Shown: positions 17,712 through 27,989, counted from the first letter of the stretch. The stretch is DNA of 44,001 bases from an uncultured Alphaproteobacteria bacterium (GCA_929200255.1 CAKMYZ010000022.1:1-44001), one strand, 5' to 3'. Notes: generated by a model from the letters alone, not told the origin. A program made the numbers and translations.

Positions 17712-18461
17712 TCAAATTGCCAGATACTGCTCACGCAATTGGCTATCCTCAAGCACTTCGGCGGCGGACCCGTCATAAACAACGGTGCCTGTGTCCAGGA
17801 TCACGGCGCGATCTGCGAGTTTCAATGCAGCAACGGCATTTTGTTCAACAATCACCGTCGTGATGCCTTGATCGCGGATGATACCCAATGTCTTGGCGAT
17901 CTCTTGTACGATCACTGGGGCCAGGCCCTCATAAGGTTCATCCAGCAGCAGCACCTTGATGTCACGGGCCAAAGCGCGGGCAATCGACAGCATCTGTTGT
18001 TCACCGCCCGACAGGGTGACACCCTCTTGCTTGCGCCGCTCGCCCAACCGGGGAAACAGATCGTAAATCCGTTCCAGTGACCAGCCTTTCGGCGGTGCGA
18101 TCTGGGCCAGTTGCAGGTTTTCCTCGACCGTGAGGCCGGGAATAATGCGCCGATCCTCAGGCACCAGTGCGATGCCAGCCGCCGCCGCCTGATGGCTTTT
18201 CATGTCATGCAGCGGCTGGTGATCAAGCCAGATTTCACCATGGCGCAGCTCTGGATCATCCAGGCGGGCGATGGTGCGCAGGGTAGAGGTTTTACCCGCG
18301 CCATTCCGACCCAACAGCGCCAGAATTTCCCCTTCATGGATGTTGAAGCTGATGTTTTGCACGATGTAGCTTTCGCCGTAATATGCCTCGATCTCCCACA
18401 CGCTCAGGTAAGCGGGGTGCGTGGCGGCGTTGTTGGCGTTTTTGTTAAATGGTGCGTTCAT
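17712..18461 (-). CDS. livF: ABC transporter ATP-binding protein, LivF type
   Basis: A 249-residue ATPase of the branched-chain amino acid/amide transporter class (HAAT). Walker A is GRNGAGKTS, the signature is LSGGEQQ and Walker B is VLLLDEPYEG, with the switch region TTVIVEQNA. The N-terminus is about 20 residues longer than E. coli LivF. It is last in the operon, 69 bp after livG; that gap has a 6 bp dyad (18478-18500) that may be an RNA hairpin. It pairs with LivG as the energising dimer. Confidence 0.93.
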   Translation of the reverse strand: MNAPFNKNANNAATHPAYLSVWEIEAYYGESYIVQNISFNIHEGEILALLGRNGAGKTSTLRTIARLDDPELRHGEIWLDHQPLHDMKSHQAAAAGIALVPEDRRIIPGLTVEENLQLAQIAPPKGWSLERIYDLFPRLGERRKQEGVTLSGGEQQMLSIARALARDIKVLLLDEPYEGLAPVIVQEIAKTLGIIRDQGITTVIVEQNAVAALKLADRAVILDTGTVVYDGSAAEVLEDSQLREQYLAI

Positions 18462-18530
18462 TTTTGTCTCCGGGGTGACAGACTTTCATCGACGGTCTGT
18501 GGACAATTTTGTGCCAAAAATAATTGGCGT

Positions 18531-19289
18531 TTAGACCTGTGCCTCACCAAGATAGGCTTCGCGCACCTTGGGATGGCCCTTGATGTTATCCGGCGTATCC
18601 TCGACCAGTGGCATGCCCTGGGCCAGCACGGTGATCCGTTCAGCCAGCGAGAACACCACATTCATGTCATGCTCGATAATGGCCATGGTGATCCCGCGTT
18701 GCGCGCGGATCTCTTTCAACAGATTGATTGTGTTTTCCGTATCCGCACGTGCCATGCCTGCCGTCGGTTCATCCAGCAGCAACAGTTTGGGATCCTGAAC
18801 AAGACACATCGCCATTTCCAGACGCCGTTTATCGCCGCGCGACAGGCTGGATGCGGTCATGTCCTTCTTTTCAAGCATGTTCACATCGTTCAGGATTTCG
18901 TCAGCCTGCTGTTGAATGCCCTTTTCGGCAAAGATGCTTTCGATGGCATGCATACGAAACGCACCGTCCCGTTTGGCAAAGCAAGGGATCATGACGTTTT
19001 CAAAAACGCTAAGATCGCTGAAGATTTCTGGCGTCTGAAACACCCGGCTGATGCCCATTTGGTTGATCTCATGCGGCTTGCGCCCCAGAACGGATTGCCC
19101 ATCAAACATCACTGATCCGCTGTCTGGAATGAGCTTGCCCACCAGCACATTCAGCAAGGTGGACTTGCCCGCGCCATTGGGGCCAATGATGGCATGTGTT
19201 GTGTTCTCGGCCACGCTGAGGTTCACGTCCCCCAGCGCCTGCAGACCGCCGAACCGCTTGTTGATGCCTTTGACTTCAAGAATTCCCAT
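18531..19289 (-). CDS. livG: ABC transporter ATP-binding protein, LivG type
   Basis: A 252-residue ATPase. Walker A is GPNGAGKST near 37-45, the signature is SRGDKRRLEMA rather than the usual LSYGxQ form, and Walker B is LLLLDEPTAGM. The RVFQTPEIF segment after Walker A is typical of LivG. GGAGTAAG precedes the ATG. It is fourth in the operon, 12 bp after livM. Confidence 0.94.
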   Translation of the reverse strand: MGILEVKGINKRFGGLQALGDVNLSVAENTTHAIIGPNGAGKSTLLNVLVGKLIPDSGSVMFDGQSVLGRKPHEINQMGISRVFQTPEIFSDLSVFENVMIPCFAKRDGAFRMHAIESIFAEKGIQQQADEILNDVNMLEKKDMTASSLSRGDKRRLEMAMCLVQDPKLLLLDEPTAGMARADTENTINLLKEIRAQRGITMAIIEHDMNVVFSLAERITVLAQGMPLVEDTPDNIKGHPKVREAYLGEAQV

Positions 19290-19301
19290 CAGTCTTACTC
19301 C

Positions 19302-20501
19302 TTACTCGGCCGGTTCAGTGGCTTTGGATTGCGCGTCTTCCGGCTGTTTACGCCGGAACATGGCAGCGATTTTTTGTCCGCCCTGAACAAGGCCACCTGG
19401 CAGGAAGATCACGACAAGCATGAACACGAGGCCCAGCGTCAGGTGCCAGCCTTTGCCGATGAATGGGTGAATGATCGCAACAACAAAGTTCTCAAGGCCG
19501 TCAGGCAGAAAGGCAAACCAGCCGTGCAGGATCGTGTCATTAATTTTTGAGAAGATGTTCTCAAAATACTTGATCATGCCTGCGCCCAGAACGGGACCAA
19601 TCAGCGTTCCAGCGCCGCCAAGGATGGTCATCAGAACAACCTCGCCGGATGCCGTCCATTGCATCCGTTCGGCACCCGCCAGCGGGTCCATGGAGGCCAT
19701 AAGCCCACCAGCAAGACCGGCATACATGCCAGAGATCACAAAGGCCGCCAGCGTGTAGGGGCGCGCGTTCAGGCCGGTATAGCTCATCCGGGTCTGGTTG
19801 GATTTGATCGCCCGCAACATCATCCCGAAAGGCGAGCGGAAGATGCGGATCGCCAGATAGAACGACAGGATCAAGAACAACGCAGCGAGGTAGTAACCAG
19901 CGTTGAACGTAAACAGCCAGCTACCCAGCGCCAGCTCATAGCTTGCCCGCATTTCCAACCCGAAGATGGCAGGAACCGGAATGTTGCCCGATGCCGTCTG
20001 AGCGACGCCAAAGATACGCGGATCATCCAGCGCAAGTTGCAAACCGGTTTCCCCACCAGTGATCGGCGTCAGCACAGAATAGGCCAGCGCGAATGACATC
20101 TGGGCAAATGCCAGCGTCAGGATCGAAAAGTAGATGCCCGATCGCCGCAAGGAGATAAAACCGATCAATAGCGAGAAGAGGCCGGCAATAATCACACTCA
20201 GGATGATGGCTGGCAGGACGTTCATGCTCAGCAGTTTGAACATCCAGACGGCTGCGTATGATCCCACACCCAGGAACGCCGCGTGACCGAAGGACAGATA
20301 GCCGGTCAGCCCGAACAGAATGTTGAACCCGATGGCAAAGATGCCAAAGATCACAAAACGCTGCATCAGGTCAGGATAACCTGCGTTGAACTGCGCCATC
20401 TCTGACCCTTCAGGGAAAGGGTTGAGAATGAAGGGGGCCAGCATCGTCAGACCGATCACGATCAGCAACAGCCGGAAGTCTTTTTTCTCTAATCCGAGCA
20501 T
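19302..20501 (-). CDS. livM: ABC transporter permease, LivM type
   Basis: A 399-residue inner-membrane permease with roughly ten hydrophobic segments. Typical LivM blocks are the [19 protein letters not shown] segment, the [23 protein letters not shown] coupling region that contacts the ATPase, and AGLAGGLMA. The C-terminal tail after the last membrane segment is charged. Its ATG lies 4 bp after the livH stop, with the ribosome-binding site inside the end of livH, so the two are translationally coupled. Confidence 0.95.
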   Translation of the reverse strand: MLGLEKKDFRLLLIVIGLTMLAPFILNPFPEGSEMAQFNAGYPDLMQRFVIFGIFAIGFNILFGLTGYLSFGHAAFLGVGSYAAVWMFKLLSMNVLPAIILSVIIAGLFSLLIGFISLRRSGIYFSILTLAFAQMSFALAYSVLTPITGGETGLQLALDDPRIFGVAQTASGNIPVPAIFGLEMRASYELALGSWLFTFNAGYYLAALFLILSFYLAIRIFRSPFGMMLRAIKSNQTRMSYTGLNARPYTLAAFVISGMYAGLAGGLMASMDPLAGAERMQWTASGEVVLMTILGGAGTLIGPVLGAGMIKYFENIFSKINDTILHGWFAFLPDGLENFVVAIIHPFIGKGWHLTLGLVFMLVVIFLPGGLVQGGQKIAAMFRRKQPEDAQSKATEPAE

Positions 20502-20505
20502 TGGC

Positions 20506-21537
20506 TTACTCCTCCATCACGCCTTTGCGGCCCATCAGGCCGCGTGGACGCGTCAACAGAATGATGATGGCGACAAGGTAAATGATGATCTGGTTGATGC
20601 CGGGCAGGAAGTCGATGACAGCCGACATGGACGCAAAGCTTTCCAGAATACCCAGCAAGAAACCAGCCGCGACAGCGCCAGGCAGTGAGCCCATACCGCC
20701 CACGACGACCACCACAAAACTCAGCACAAGGAAATCCATGCCCATATGGTAATTGGGTGAGTTGATCGGCGCGTACATGACACCCGCCAGACCTGCGACG
20801 GCTGCTGCAATCCCGAACATGATCGTAAACCGCTTGTCGATGTCGATACCAAGCAGGCCAACGGTCTCGCGGTCGGCCATACCAGCCCGGACAACCATGC
20901 CGAAGGTTGTGAATTGCAAGAAGGCGAAGACCGCAGCGATGATGCCAATCGAGAAGAAAAAGTAAACTAACCGCCAGTAGGGGTAGATGATCGCATTGGG
21001 GTCAAAACCAAGGACCACGCCGAAGTCGAAGCTGCCGACAAAAGCAGAGGGGGCGGGTGTTGGGATCGGGTTGGCCCCATAAAAATATTTGACAATTTCC
21101 TGGATCACGATGGCCAGGCCAAAGGTGACAAGGATCTGGTCTGCATGTGGGCGTTTGTAGAAGTGCTTGATCAGCCCCCGCTCCATGATGAAGCCGATGG
21201 CAATCATCACTGGGATGGCCGCAACAATTGATATCGGCACGGCCCAATCGATAATGACGTCACCTGCCGCCTGGCCGAACCAGTCGTAGATATAGGGAAC
21301 ATCCACTTGTAACGGGTTGCCCAGAAAATCTGTGCGCGCCTCATCAACAACCTTGTGGCTGAGGGTGAGCAGTTTGCTCATCGTGACGGCGACAAAGGCA
21401 CCCAGCATGAACAGCGCGCCATGGGCGAAGTTGACGACGCCCAAGGTTCCGAAGATGAGTGTCAGTCCCAGCGCAATCAAGGCATAGGCCGAGCCTTTAT
21501 CAAGCCCGTTGAGAATTTGAAGAATGAACTGGTCCAT
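20506..21537 (-). CDS. livH: ABC transporter permease, LivH type
   Basis: A 343-residue inner-membrane permease. LivH features are the N-terminal [40 protein letters not shown], and the coupling region [20 protein letters not shown]. An insert at about residues 55-95 makes it somewhat longer than E. coli LivH. The ATG at 21537 is chosen because it gives the family N-terminus. It follows the binding-protein gene by 126 bp containing a GC-rich hairpin. Confidence 0.95.
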   Translation of the reverse strand: MDQFILQILNGLDKGSAYALIALGLTLIFGTLGVVNFAHGALFMLGAFVAVTMSKLLTLSHKVVDEARTDFLGNPLQVDVPYIYDWFGQAAGDVIIDWAVPISIVAAIPVMIAIGFIMERGLIKHFYKRPHADQILVTFGLAIVIQEIVKYFYGANPIPTPAPSAFVGSFDFGVVLGFDPNAIIYPYWRLVYFFFSIGIIAAVFAFLQFTTFGMVVRAGMADRETVGLLGIDIDKRFTIMFGIAAAVAGLAGVMYAPINSPNYHMGMDFLVLSFVVVVVGGMGSLPGAVAAGFLLGILESFASMSAVIDFLPGINQIIIYLVAIIILLTRPRGLMGRKGVMEE

Positions 21538-21625
21538 GAGGCGACCTCTGATCGGTTGTGCGGGAGAGTAAGGTGCTCTGCACCACATCGCGGCCCACAG
21601 GTTGGCGCGATTGAGAATAGGGGGT

Positions 21626-21652
21626 GTCAGGCCGCCACGAGGGCGGCCCGAC
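21626..21652 (-). terminator. GC-rich hairpin between binding-protein gene and livH
   Basis: GGCCGCC (21630-21636) and GGCGGCC (21642-21648) form a 7 bp stem with a 5-base loop; three further pairs follow after one mismatch. There is no strong T-run on the minus strand, so it is more likely an mRNA-stabilising or partial-termination element. Such elements often give more binding protein than permease. Confidence 0.6.
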
Positions 21653-21663
21653 GTATTGTTGGC

Positions 21664-23010
21664 TTATGCGCCTGGGTTACATGAACCCAATGCACCACCT
21701 GCAAACTGTGGGTGATCGGGTGCGTATGTGACCTGCCCAACTGGGGTGACTTCAACGATTTCAAGAAGGTCGAATTCGTTTTCTGGGTTCTCTTTACCCT
21801 TCACGACCAGCACGTCCTTGAAGCACTGGTGATCCGCGCCGCGGTACAGTGTTGGGCCATTGCCCAGACCGTCAAACTCAAAGTCTTCCAGAGCTTCGGC
21901 AACCGCACATGGGTTGAACGAGCCAGCGCGTGTGACCGCATCAGCATAAAGCAAGGTCTGCACGTAGGTTGTGTGCGCGGCCTGTGACGGCGGGAAGCCG
22001 TACTTTGTGCCGAAGGACCGTGTGAAGGCTTGCGAACCTGCGTCCTGCAGTGACCAGTGCCAGTTGGTGGACCCAAAGATACCAGAAACGTTTGCGCCCG
22101 CACCACGCGCCATGAGGCGGGAGTACAGCGGCACGACGATTTCGAAGTTCTTGCCGTTTGCCTGTGCTTCGCGCAGGCCGAACTGAACCGCGTTTGTCAG
22201 CGAGTTCACCATGTTCCCGCCGTAGTGGTTCAGAACCAGAACGTCAGCACCAGAGTTCAGGACAGGCGCGATGTAGGACGAGAAATCCGTCTGTGTCAGC
22301 GGCGTTTTCACAGCGTTCACAGTTTCCCAACCCATGGCTTCGGTTGAGGATTTTACCGCTTCTTCTGTGGTGTAACCCCAGTTGTAGTCAGCGGTCAGGT
22401 GATATGCTTTACGGTCCGTGCCGTAGTTGGCAGCAAGCACAGGCGCGAGCGCCGCACCGGACATGTAAGAGTTAAAGAAGTGGCGGAAGCCATTGGCCCG
22501 CTTGTCTTTACCAGTTGTGTCGTTGGAGTGCGTCAGGCCCGCCATGAAGATGATGCCTGCCTCTTGGCAAAGCGCCTGCACGGCCACAGCCACACCGGAG
22601 GATGACCCGCCAGTGATCATGATTGCGCCGTCTTTTTCGATCATAGAACGGGCAGACGCGCGTGCCGCATCGGACTTTGTCTGCGTATCACCGGTAACAT
22701 ACTTTACTTCGCGACCCAGAATACCTGTACCGTCAAGCGCCTTGGACGAGAACGTACCCAACATGCCGCCGTCGCCGCCACCGTTGAGGTGCTCAACAGC
22801 CAACTCATAGGCGCGCAGCTCGTCGGCACCCTCGTCCGCGTAAGGACCCGTCTGTGGCACGTTGAAGCCAAGAATGACTTCGCTGTCGCCCGGTGCATTG
22901 GTAAAGCCAGCGTGCGAGTCCGCACGCAGATACTGCGGCAAAGCGAGGCCAGCACTGGCAACCATACCTGTCTTGAGTACGCCACGGCGTGAAAATTTCG
23001 AATTGGACAT
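21664..23010 (-). CDS. Periplasmic substrate-binding protein of the Liv-type transporter
   Basis: A 448-residue type I periplasmic binding protein. The N-terminus has a twin-arginine-like signal (SRRGVLK, then a hydrophobic stretch ending near LRADSHA), suggesting Tat export. The mature part starts GFNVPQTGPYADEGADEL, the family ligand lobe. It is longer than E. coli LivJ and could bind branched-chain amino acids, amides, urea or other compounds; the substrate is open. It heads the five-gene operon, with GGGAGGA before the ATG. It faces the XRE regulator across 206 bp. Confidence 0.93.
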   Translation of the reverse strand: MSNSKFSRRGVLKTGMVASAGLALPQYLRADSHAGFTNAPGDSEVILGFNVPQTGPYADEGADELRAYELAVEHLNGGGDGGMLGTFSSKALDGTGILGREVKYVTGDTQTKSDAARASARSMIEKDGAIMITGGSSSGVAVAVQALCQEAGIIFMAGLTHSNDTTGKDKRANGFRHFFNSYMSGAALAPVLAANYGTDRKAYHLTADYNWGYTTEEAVKSSTEAMGWETVNAVKTPLTQTDFSSYIAPVLNSGADVLVLNHYGGNMVNSLTNAVQFGLREAQANGKNFEIVVPLYSRLMARGAGANVSGIFGSTNWHWSLQDAGSQAFTRSFGTKYGFPPSQAAHTTYVQTLLYADAVTRAGSFNPCAVAEALEDFEFDGLGNGPTLYRGADHQCFKDVLVVKGKENPENEFDLLEIVEVTPVGQVTYAPDHPQFAGGALGSCNPGA

Positions 23011-23123
23011 CAATATCCTCCCTAAAGGTTTTCTGTCAGCTGGGCCTCCGCGCCCAATCAACATGGCGTCAGTCTCTTTTAGGCCCCACTTGCCAGCAAC
23101 AAGTCATTGAGGTGACTGGACTT

Positions 23124-23164
23124 ATTTGTAAATTCATGCACAAATGAGTTGTCAATTTTGTAAA
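23124..23164. promoter_or_regulatory. Operator-like repeats in the divergent liv/XRE promoter
   Basis: ATTTGT (23124-23129) and ACAAAT (23140-23145) form a dyad. TTTGTAAA occurs at 23125-23132 and again at 23157-23164, 32 bp or three helical turns apart. TTTGCAAA-like sites are used by RamB/ScfR-type regulators, and the adjacent gene is of that type, so these are its likely operators. Confidence 0.45.
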
Positions 23165-23216
23165 ACGGTTTTCTTGCAGGCGCAGAAAGCTACTGAAACT
23201 GTTGGAGGAATTCGCT

Positions 23217-24521
23217 ATGCCAGCGCAGCAGCTTGCAGGATCCCGGATCCGGGAAAAGCGACTCGACCGTGGGTTGAGGCAGGCCGCCGTGGCAGAAACA
23301 GTTGGTATATCACCGTCATATTTGAACCTGATCGAACACAATCGCCGAAGAATCGGTGGCAAATTGTTGGCAGACATCGCCCGGGCGCTGGATGTCGACG
23401 CTGCGCTTCTTAGCGAAGGGGCGGATTCGGGGTTGCTCGATGAGATGCGTCATGCTGCGGCCCTTCTTGGATCGGATGTTGAGGTCGCAAAGGCGGAGGA
23501 ATGCGCCGGCCGCTATCCCGGTTGGAGCGCATTGATTGCGGCCCAATCCCGCCGTATCGCCGCGCTTCAAACACAGGCGCAGGCGCTGAGCGACCGGATG
23601 GCCCATGATCCTGTGTTGGCGGGCGCGTTGCATGAAGTGATCTCGACCGTGAGTGCGATCCGGTCGTCGTCATCTATTCTGGTGGGCCCGGAACAGCTCG
23701 ATGAAGACTGGCAGCGCCGCTTTCATCAGAATATCCACAATGACAGTTTGCGTTTGGCCGAAAGTAGCGAGGCGCTCATCAGTTATCTACAAGCGCCCGA
23801 TGCACAGGCTGAGCAGGCGATGTCTGCCTTTGAGCAAATGGAAAACTGGCTAGTGCAATCCGAGTTTCATTTGTCTGCATTGGAAAGCGCGCGCGCTGAT
23901 GTTGGTGCATTCGTAAAGGCGTCTGGCTTGTCTGGTGCGCCAGCTACGTTGTTGCAGGCACATGCTGTTCAGTATGCCAAGGACGTCGCGGCACTTCCTT
24001 TAGCCGCGTTCGAACGAGCCTGCCGCGCCCACAACTACGATCCTGGCGTCATCGCACAGGAATTTTCTGAACCCTTGCCGCGTATTTTGCGGCGCATGGC
24101 GTGCCTGCCGCCCCTGAATGACCATCCCCCCATGGGGCTCGCGGTTTGCGACGCGGCCGGAGTGCTGACTTTTGTCAAACCGGTAGCCGGGTTCTCCATG
24201 CCGCGCGTGGGTGGTGCCTGCCCGCTTTGGCCGCTCTTTCTGGCGCTTAGCCGCCCCGGCCAACCCATCAGGCTTGAAGTTGTCTTGCCCGGGATCAATG
24301 CGTCGCGGGCCTTGTGCTATGCCGTTGCGACAGCGCGCACTCCGGCGCATTTTGATGTACCTCCCGCGGTGCAAAGTATCATGCTTGTCGTGCCTGACCC
24401 GGATGGGAGCGCCGGCACGTCGCAGTCGGTTGGTGTTGCCTGCCGGATTTGTCCGCGTAGCGACTGCGCCAGTCGTCGTGAACCTGCGATTTCCGGCGTT
24501 GCAGTGCAAACAGCACTTTGA
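23217..24521 (+). CDS. XRE-family regulator of the ScfR/RamB-like group
   Basis: A 434-residue regulator. The XRE helix-turn-helix covers about residues 9-62 (GSRIREKRLDRGL, then SPSYLNLIEHNRRRI). A long middle region and a C-terminal domain follow, with the Cys-rich end GVACRICPRSDCASRREPAI typical of short-chain acyl-CoA regulators. Related proteins control acetate, glyoxylate or propionate metabolism after sensing an acyl-CoA; the ligand here is inferred only. The ATG at 23217 has GGAGGA 7 nt upstream; a TTG at 23202 is less likely. It is divergent from the Liv-type operon. Confidence 0.85.
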   Translation: MPAQQLAGSRIREKRLDRGLRQAAVAETVGISPSYLNLIEHNRRRIGGKLLADIARALDVDAALLSEGADSGLLDEMRHAAALLGSDVEVAKAEECAGRYPGWSALIAAQSRRIAALQTQAQALSDRMAHDPVLAGALHEVISTVSAIRSSSSILVGPEQLDEDWQRRFHQNIHNDSLRLAESSEALISYLQAPDAQAEQAMSAFEQMENWLVQSEFHLSALESARADVGAFVKASGLSGAPATLLQAHAVQYAKDVAALPLAAFERACRAHNYDPGVIAQEFSEPLPRILRRMACLPPLNDHPPMGLAVCDAAGVLTFVKPVAGFSMPRVGGACPLWPLFLALSRPGQPIRLEVVLPGINASRALCYAVATARTPAHFDVPPAVQSIMLVVPDPDGSAGTSQSVGVACRICPRSDCASRREPAISGVAVQTAL

Positions 24522-24601
24522 CTTGTTTCGCAATTGCCTCGATAGTCAAACAACAGGGGCGCTGCGCATAGGCGCGATGCGACGGAAGAGGAGACGATGA
24601 G

Positions 24602-24970
24602 ATGGGCAAGCGGGTCCTTCTGATCGAAGATGAGCCAAACATCATAGAGGCGATCAGCTTTATTCTGTCGCGTGACGGCTGGACCGTTCATACGCATGAG
24701 GACGGCATGACCGCGATGGACAAGGTGTTGGGCTTTCCGCCTGACATGATTATCCTTGATGTCATGCTGCCAGGGCGCAGCGGGTTTGATATTCTGCGCG
24801 ACCTGCGTGGAAACGATCTTACCAAGGATGTCCCCGTCATGATGTTGACAGCACGTGGTCAGGAAAAGGACCGCGATCTGGCCATGCGGCTTGGGGCAAA
24901 TCACTTTATGACCAAACCGTTTTCCAACACTGAGGTCCGCGACTTTGTCCGCGACCTGATGAGGGCATGA
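24602..24970 (+). CDS. Single-domain response regulator (CheY-like)
   Basis: A 122-residue receiver domain without an output domain. The acidic pocket is Asp10/Glu11, the phosphorylation site is Asp53 (IILDVMLPG), with Thr83 and Lys105 (TKPF). It would receive phosphate from the transporter-fused histidine kinase two genes downstream, whose gene has no receiver of its own. Output must be by protein contact or onward phosphotransfer. Its stop overlaps the start of the small membrane protein by 4 bp (ATGA). Confidence 0.93.
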   Translation: MGKRVLLIEDEPNIIEAISFILSRDGWTVHTHEDGMTAMDKVLGFPPDMIILDVMLPGRSGFDILRDLRGNDLTKDVPVMMLTARGQEKDRDLAMRLGANHFMTKPFSNTEVRDFVRDLMRA

Positions 24971-25251
24971 ACCGGCCCCAAAGATCGCAGGTGATGCTGC
25001 ACCGGGCCAATTACAGACAGCGCCGGTTGCGTGACGCCGCAAAGCTGTTGCCGGCTCTTGGGGTTCTGCTTTGGGCGATTCCACTGACATGGCCTGCGGC
25101 ATCGCAGGACGCGCAGGGTGGGATCGGGTCGGCGGGCCTGCTTTATGTTTTTGGAGTCTGGGTTCTGCTGATCGTGCTTGGTGCGGCGTTGGCCAGCATG
25201 ATGCGTCCGATCATCGACACACCAGAGGTTGAGGGCAGCGAAGAGGAATGA
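24967..25251 (+). CDS. Small two-helix membrane protein of the signalling operon
   Basis: A 94-residue protein with a basic N-terminus (RQRRLRD) and two hydrophobic segments at about 25-42 and 56-77, followed by an acidic tail. I do not recognise a named family. It overlaps both neighbours by 4 bp, so it is firmly part of the operon and may assist the membrane histidine kinase, much as small subunits accompany some SSS-type acetate transporters. That role is inference. Confidence 0.7.
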   Translation: MNRPQRSQVMLHRANYRQRRLRDAAKLLPALGVLLWAIPLTWPAASQDAQGGIGSAGLLYVFGVWVLLIVLGAALASMMRPIIDTPEVEGSEEE

Positions 25252-27944
25252 TGTCGTTCAACTCCCTCATCGCGATTGCGCTGGGCTATGTCATTTTTCT
25301 GTTCGCCGTGGCTTTTTTGGCTGAACGTCGGGCGATTGCGGGCCACTCGAATTGGTTGCAATCGCCTATCATCTATACGCTATCGCTCAGCATATATTGT
25401 ACCGCTTGGACGTTTTACGGGGCGGTTGGCTATGCCGCACGTTCGGGTCTGGAGTTTGTCACCATCTATCTCGGTCCGACGCTTATGATGGTCGGTTGGT
25501 GGTGGGTGCTCAGGCGGTTGGTGCGGATCGGTCGGGCGCAGCGTATTACCTCCATTGCCGACCTTGTCTCATCCCGCTTTGGCAAATCCACGCAGCTGGG
25601 GATCATTGTCACGTTGATTTCCGTCATTGCCGGCACACCCTATATCGCGCTGCAGCTTCAGTCGGTCACATTGTCATTCGCCGTGTTCTCGCAAGTTGAA
25701 GGGGTCAGTTGGGACCAGGCTGATTTTTACCGTGCGGCGGTTTGGGTGGCCATCGGCCTTGCCGTGTTCACTGTGCTGTTCGGGACTCGCAACCTGGACG
25801 CCAATGAACGCCACCATGGCATTGTCATGGCCATCGCGGTTGAAGCTGTGGTCAAGCTTCTGGCACTTGTTGCGGTGGGTGCGTTTGTCGTCTGGGGGGT
25901 GGCCGGTGGGCCGGGTGCGATGCTGGCGCGCATTGACGCGTCAGAGATAAACTTGTGGGATCAGAACTCTGGTCGTTGGATTGGCCTGATTTTCTTGTCA
26001 GCGGCCGCGTTCCTGTGCCTGCCGCGCATGTTTCAGGTGCTCGTCGTCGAAAACGCCGACGAACGGCATCTGCACATCGCCAGCTGGGCCTTCCCGCTTT
26101 ATCTGTTTCTGATGAGTCTCTTTGTGGTGCCCATCGCGGTGGTCGGGCTTGATCTTTTGCCAGCAGGCAGCAACCCGGACCTGTTCGTGCTGACGGTGCC
26201 ACTGAACCAAGGGCAGGGCGGTTTGGCGGTTCTGTCTTTTTTGGGTGGGCTGTCGTCGGCCACGTCAATGGTGATTGTCGCTACACTGGCGCTGGCCACG
26301 ATGGTTTCCAACCATATGGTTGTACCGCTCTGGTTACGTCTTCAGGGCTCGCAACATGCGACGATGTCGGGCGATGTGCGTCACGTCATCCTGCTGTCAC
26401 GCCGCCTTTCGATCGCGGCCATTTTGGCCCTTGGGTTTCTCTACTACCGGGTGTCTGGGGGCGGTACTGCGCTTGCGGCGATTGGTCTGATTTCATTCAC
26501 CGGTGCGGTGCAAATTCTACCGGCCATGATTGGAGGGGTTTTCTGGCGGGGTGCCACCGGCGTTGGTGCTGCCATGGGGTTGATTACGGGGCTGTTGATC
26601 TGGCTTTGGTCTCTGTTTTTGCCCAGCTTTGGTGCAGACGCCATCATCAGTGAGGCGGTGATGACCAATGGGCCTTGGGGCCTGAACTGGCTGCGGCCAC
26701 AAGCACTTTTTGGTATCACCGACCTGGACCCGCTGGTGCATGGTATTATGTGGTCGATGCTGCTGAACGCGGGAATGTTCGTGATAGGGTCATTGGTCAC
26801 GTTTCCTGCGCCGTTGGAACGGTTGCAGGGCGCGCAGTTTGTCAATGTGTTTGACCACTCCAATGCGGCGCCGACATGGACGCCAGCGGCGGCGGGTGCA
26901 GAAGATCTGCTGATCATGGCGCAGCGGATCATGGGTGGGAATGAGGCGCAGGCGATCTTTGAGCAAGAGGCAAAGGCGCAGGGCAAAGCAGGCTATCTAC
27001 CGGAAGTCACATTGGAGTTCATTGAGCGGCTGGAGCGCGAGTTGGCAGGCTCGGTTGGAGCAGCCACTGCCCACGCGATGATTGGCCAATTGATTGGTGG
27101 CAGCAGCGTTTCCGTTGAGGACTTGATTGCCGTTGCGGACGAGGCGGCGCAAATCCTTGAGTATTCCAACCGGCTTGAGGAAAAATCCAAAGAGCAGGAG
27201 CGCACCGCGCGTGCATTGCGCGATGCCAATGCCAAGCTGACGGCCTTGTCGATTCAGAAAGATGCCTTTCTCAGCCAGATCAGCCATGAACTCCGTACGC
27301 CGATGACCTCGATCCGTTCGTTCTCTGATATTCTGCGGGAGGGAGAAATGAGCACGGATGAGCAGGCGCGCTATGCGGGGATCATCCATGACGAAGCGGT
27401 ACGGCTGACCAGGCTCCTGGACGATTTACTTGATCTTGCTGTCCTTGAGAACGGTCAGGTCGTCCTACACGAGCAGACAGGCAACCTGTCGGATTTACTG
27501 GATCGGGCTGTGCGTACCTCAGGCGCCTATGACGGCCGTTTGACCATTCTGCGCCATCGTCCCGATGAGAACTTCAATTTGACAGCAGATTTGGACCGAC
27601 TGGGGCAAGTCTTTATCAATCTCATCTCAAATGCGCGCAAGTACTGCGATGCGGCGACCCCGGAGCTGACGATCAAGGTCGGACGCTCCTCCATGGGGGC
27701 ATTTGTAGATTTCATCGACAATGGCAGCGGCATTGCTTCTGACAACCAAGCGCTGATCTTTGAAAAATTCTCACGGCTGACGGATGGATCAAAGGCTGGT
27801 GGCGCCGGGCTTGGGCTTGCGATCTGCCGAGAGGTCATGCAGCGCTTGGGTGGTGATGTGGCCTATCTTGCGAATGTGGCTGGCGGCGCATTCCGTGTAA
27901 CGCTGCCGCCTGCGAAAAATCCGGCTAAGTTAGAACAAACGTAA
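25248..27944 (+). CDS. Histidine kinase with N-terminal sodium/solute symporter domain
   Basis: An 898-residue sensor of the CrbS/PutP-fused type. Residues 1-520 form a sodium:solute symporter (SSS) domain with about thirteen membrane segments, including GTPYIALQLQSV and SSATSMVIVATLALATM. A linker and coiled coil (about 640-670) lead to the HisKA domain, with His680 in SHELRTPMTS. The ATPase domain has NLISNARKY, DNGSGI and GAGLGLAI. There is no C-terminal receiver, unlike many relatives; a separate receiver is encoded upstream. Related systems sense acetate or proline; the substrate here is unknown. The ATG overlaps the previous stop. Confidence 0.95.
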   Translation: MMSFNSLIAIALGYVIFLFAVAFLAERRAIAGHSNWLQSPIIYTLSLSIYCTAWTFYGAVGYAARSGLEFVTIYLGPTLMMVGWWWVLRRLVRIGRAQRITSIADLVSSRFGKSTQLGIIVTLISVIAGTPYIALQLQSVTLSFAVFSQVEGVSWDQADFYRAAVWVAIGLAVFTVLFGTRNLDANERHHGIVMAIAVEAVVKLLALVAVGAFVVWGVAGGPGAMLARIDASEINLWDQNSGRWIGLIFLSAAAFLCLPRMFQVLVVENADERHLHIASWAFPLYLFLMSLFVVPIAVVGLDLLPAGSNPDLFVLTVPLNQGQGGLAVLSFLGGLSSATSMVIVATLALATMVSNHMVVPLWLRLQGSQHATMSGDVRHVILLSRRLSIAAILALGFLYYRVSGGGTALAAIGLISFTGAVQILPAMIGGVFWRGATGVGAAMGLITGLLIWLWSLFLPSFGADAIISEAVMTNGPWGLNWLRPQALFGITDLDPLVHGIMWSMLLNAGMFVIGSLVTFPAPLERLQGAQFVNVFDHSNAAPTWTPAAAGAEDLLIMAQRIMGGNEAQAIFEQEAKAQGKAGYLPEVTLEFIERLERELAGSVGAATAHAMIGQLIGGSSVSVEDLIAVADEAAQILEYSNRLEEKSKEQERTARALRDANAKLTALSIQKDAFLSQISHELRTPMTSIRSFSDILREGEMSTDEQARYAGIIHDEAVRLTRLLDDLLDLAVLENGQVVLHEQTGNLSDLLDRAVRTSGAYDGRLTILRHRPDENFNLTADLDRLGQVFINLISNARKYCDAATPELTIKVGRSSMGAFVDFIDNGSGIASDNQALIFEKFSRLTDGSKAGGAGLGLAICREVMQRLGGDVAYLANVAGGAFRVTLPPAKNPAKLEQT

Positions 27945-27989
27945 CTTCTGGGGTGCTAGAGCTGTCAAAGACGTGCATGTAGCGGGCCC

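Noticed and set aside
18111..19115. 334-codon plus-strand ORF
   Set aside because: It lies antisense to livF and livG, has no family features, and the opposite strand carries clear ABC ATPase motifs.
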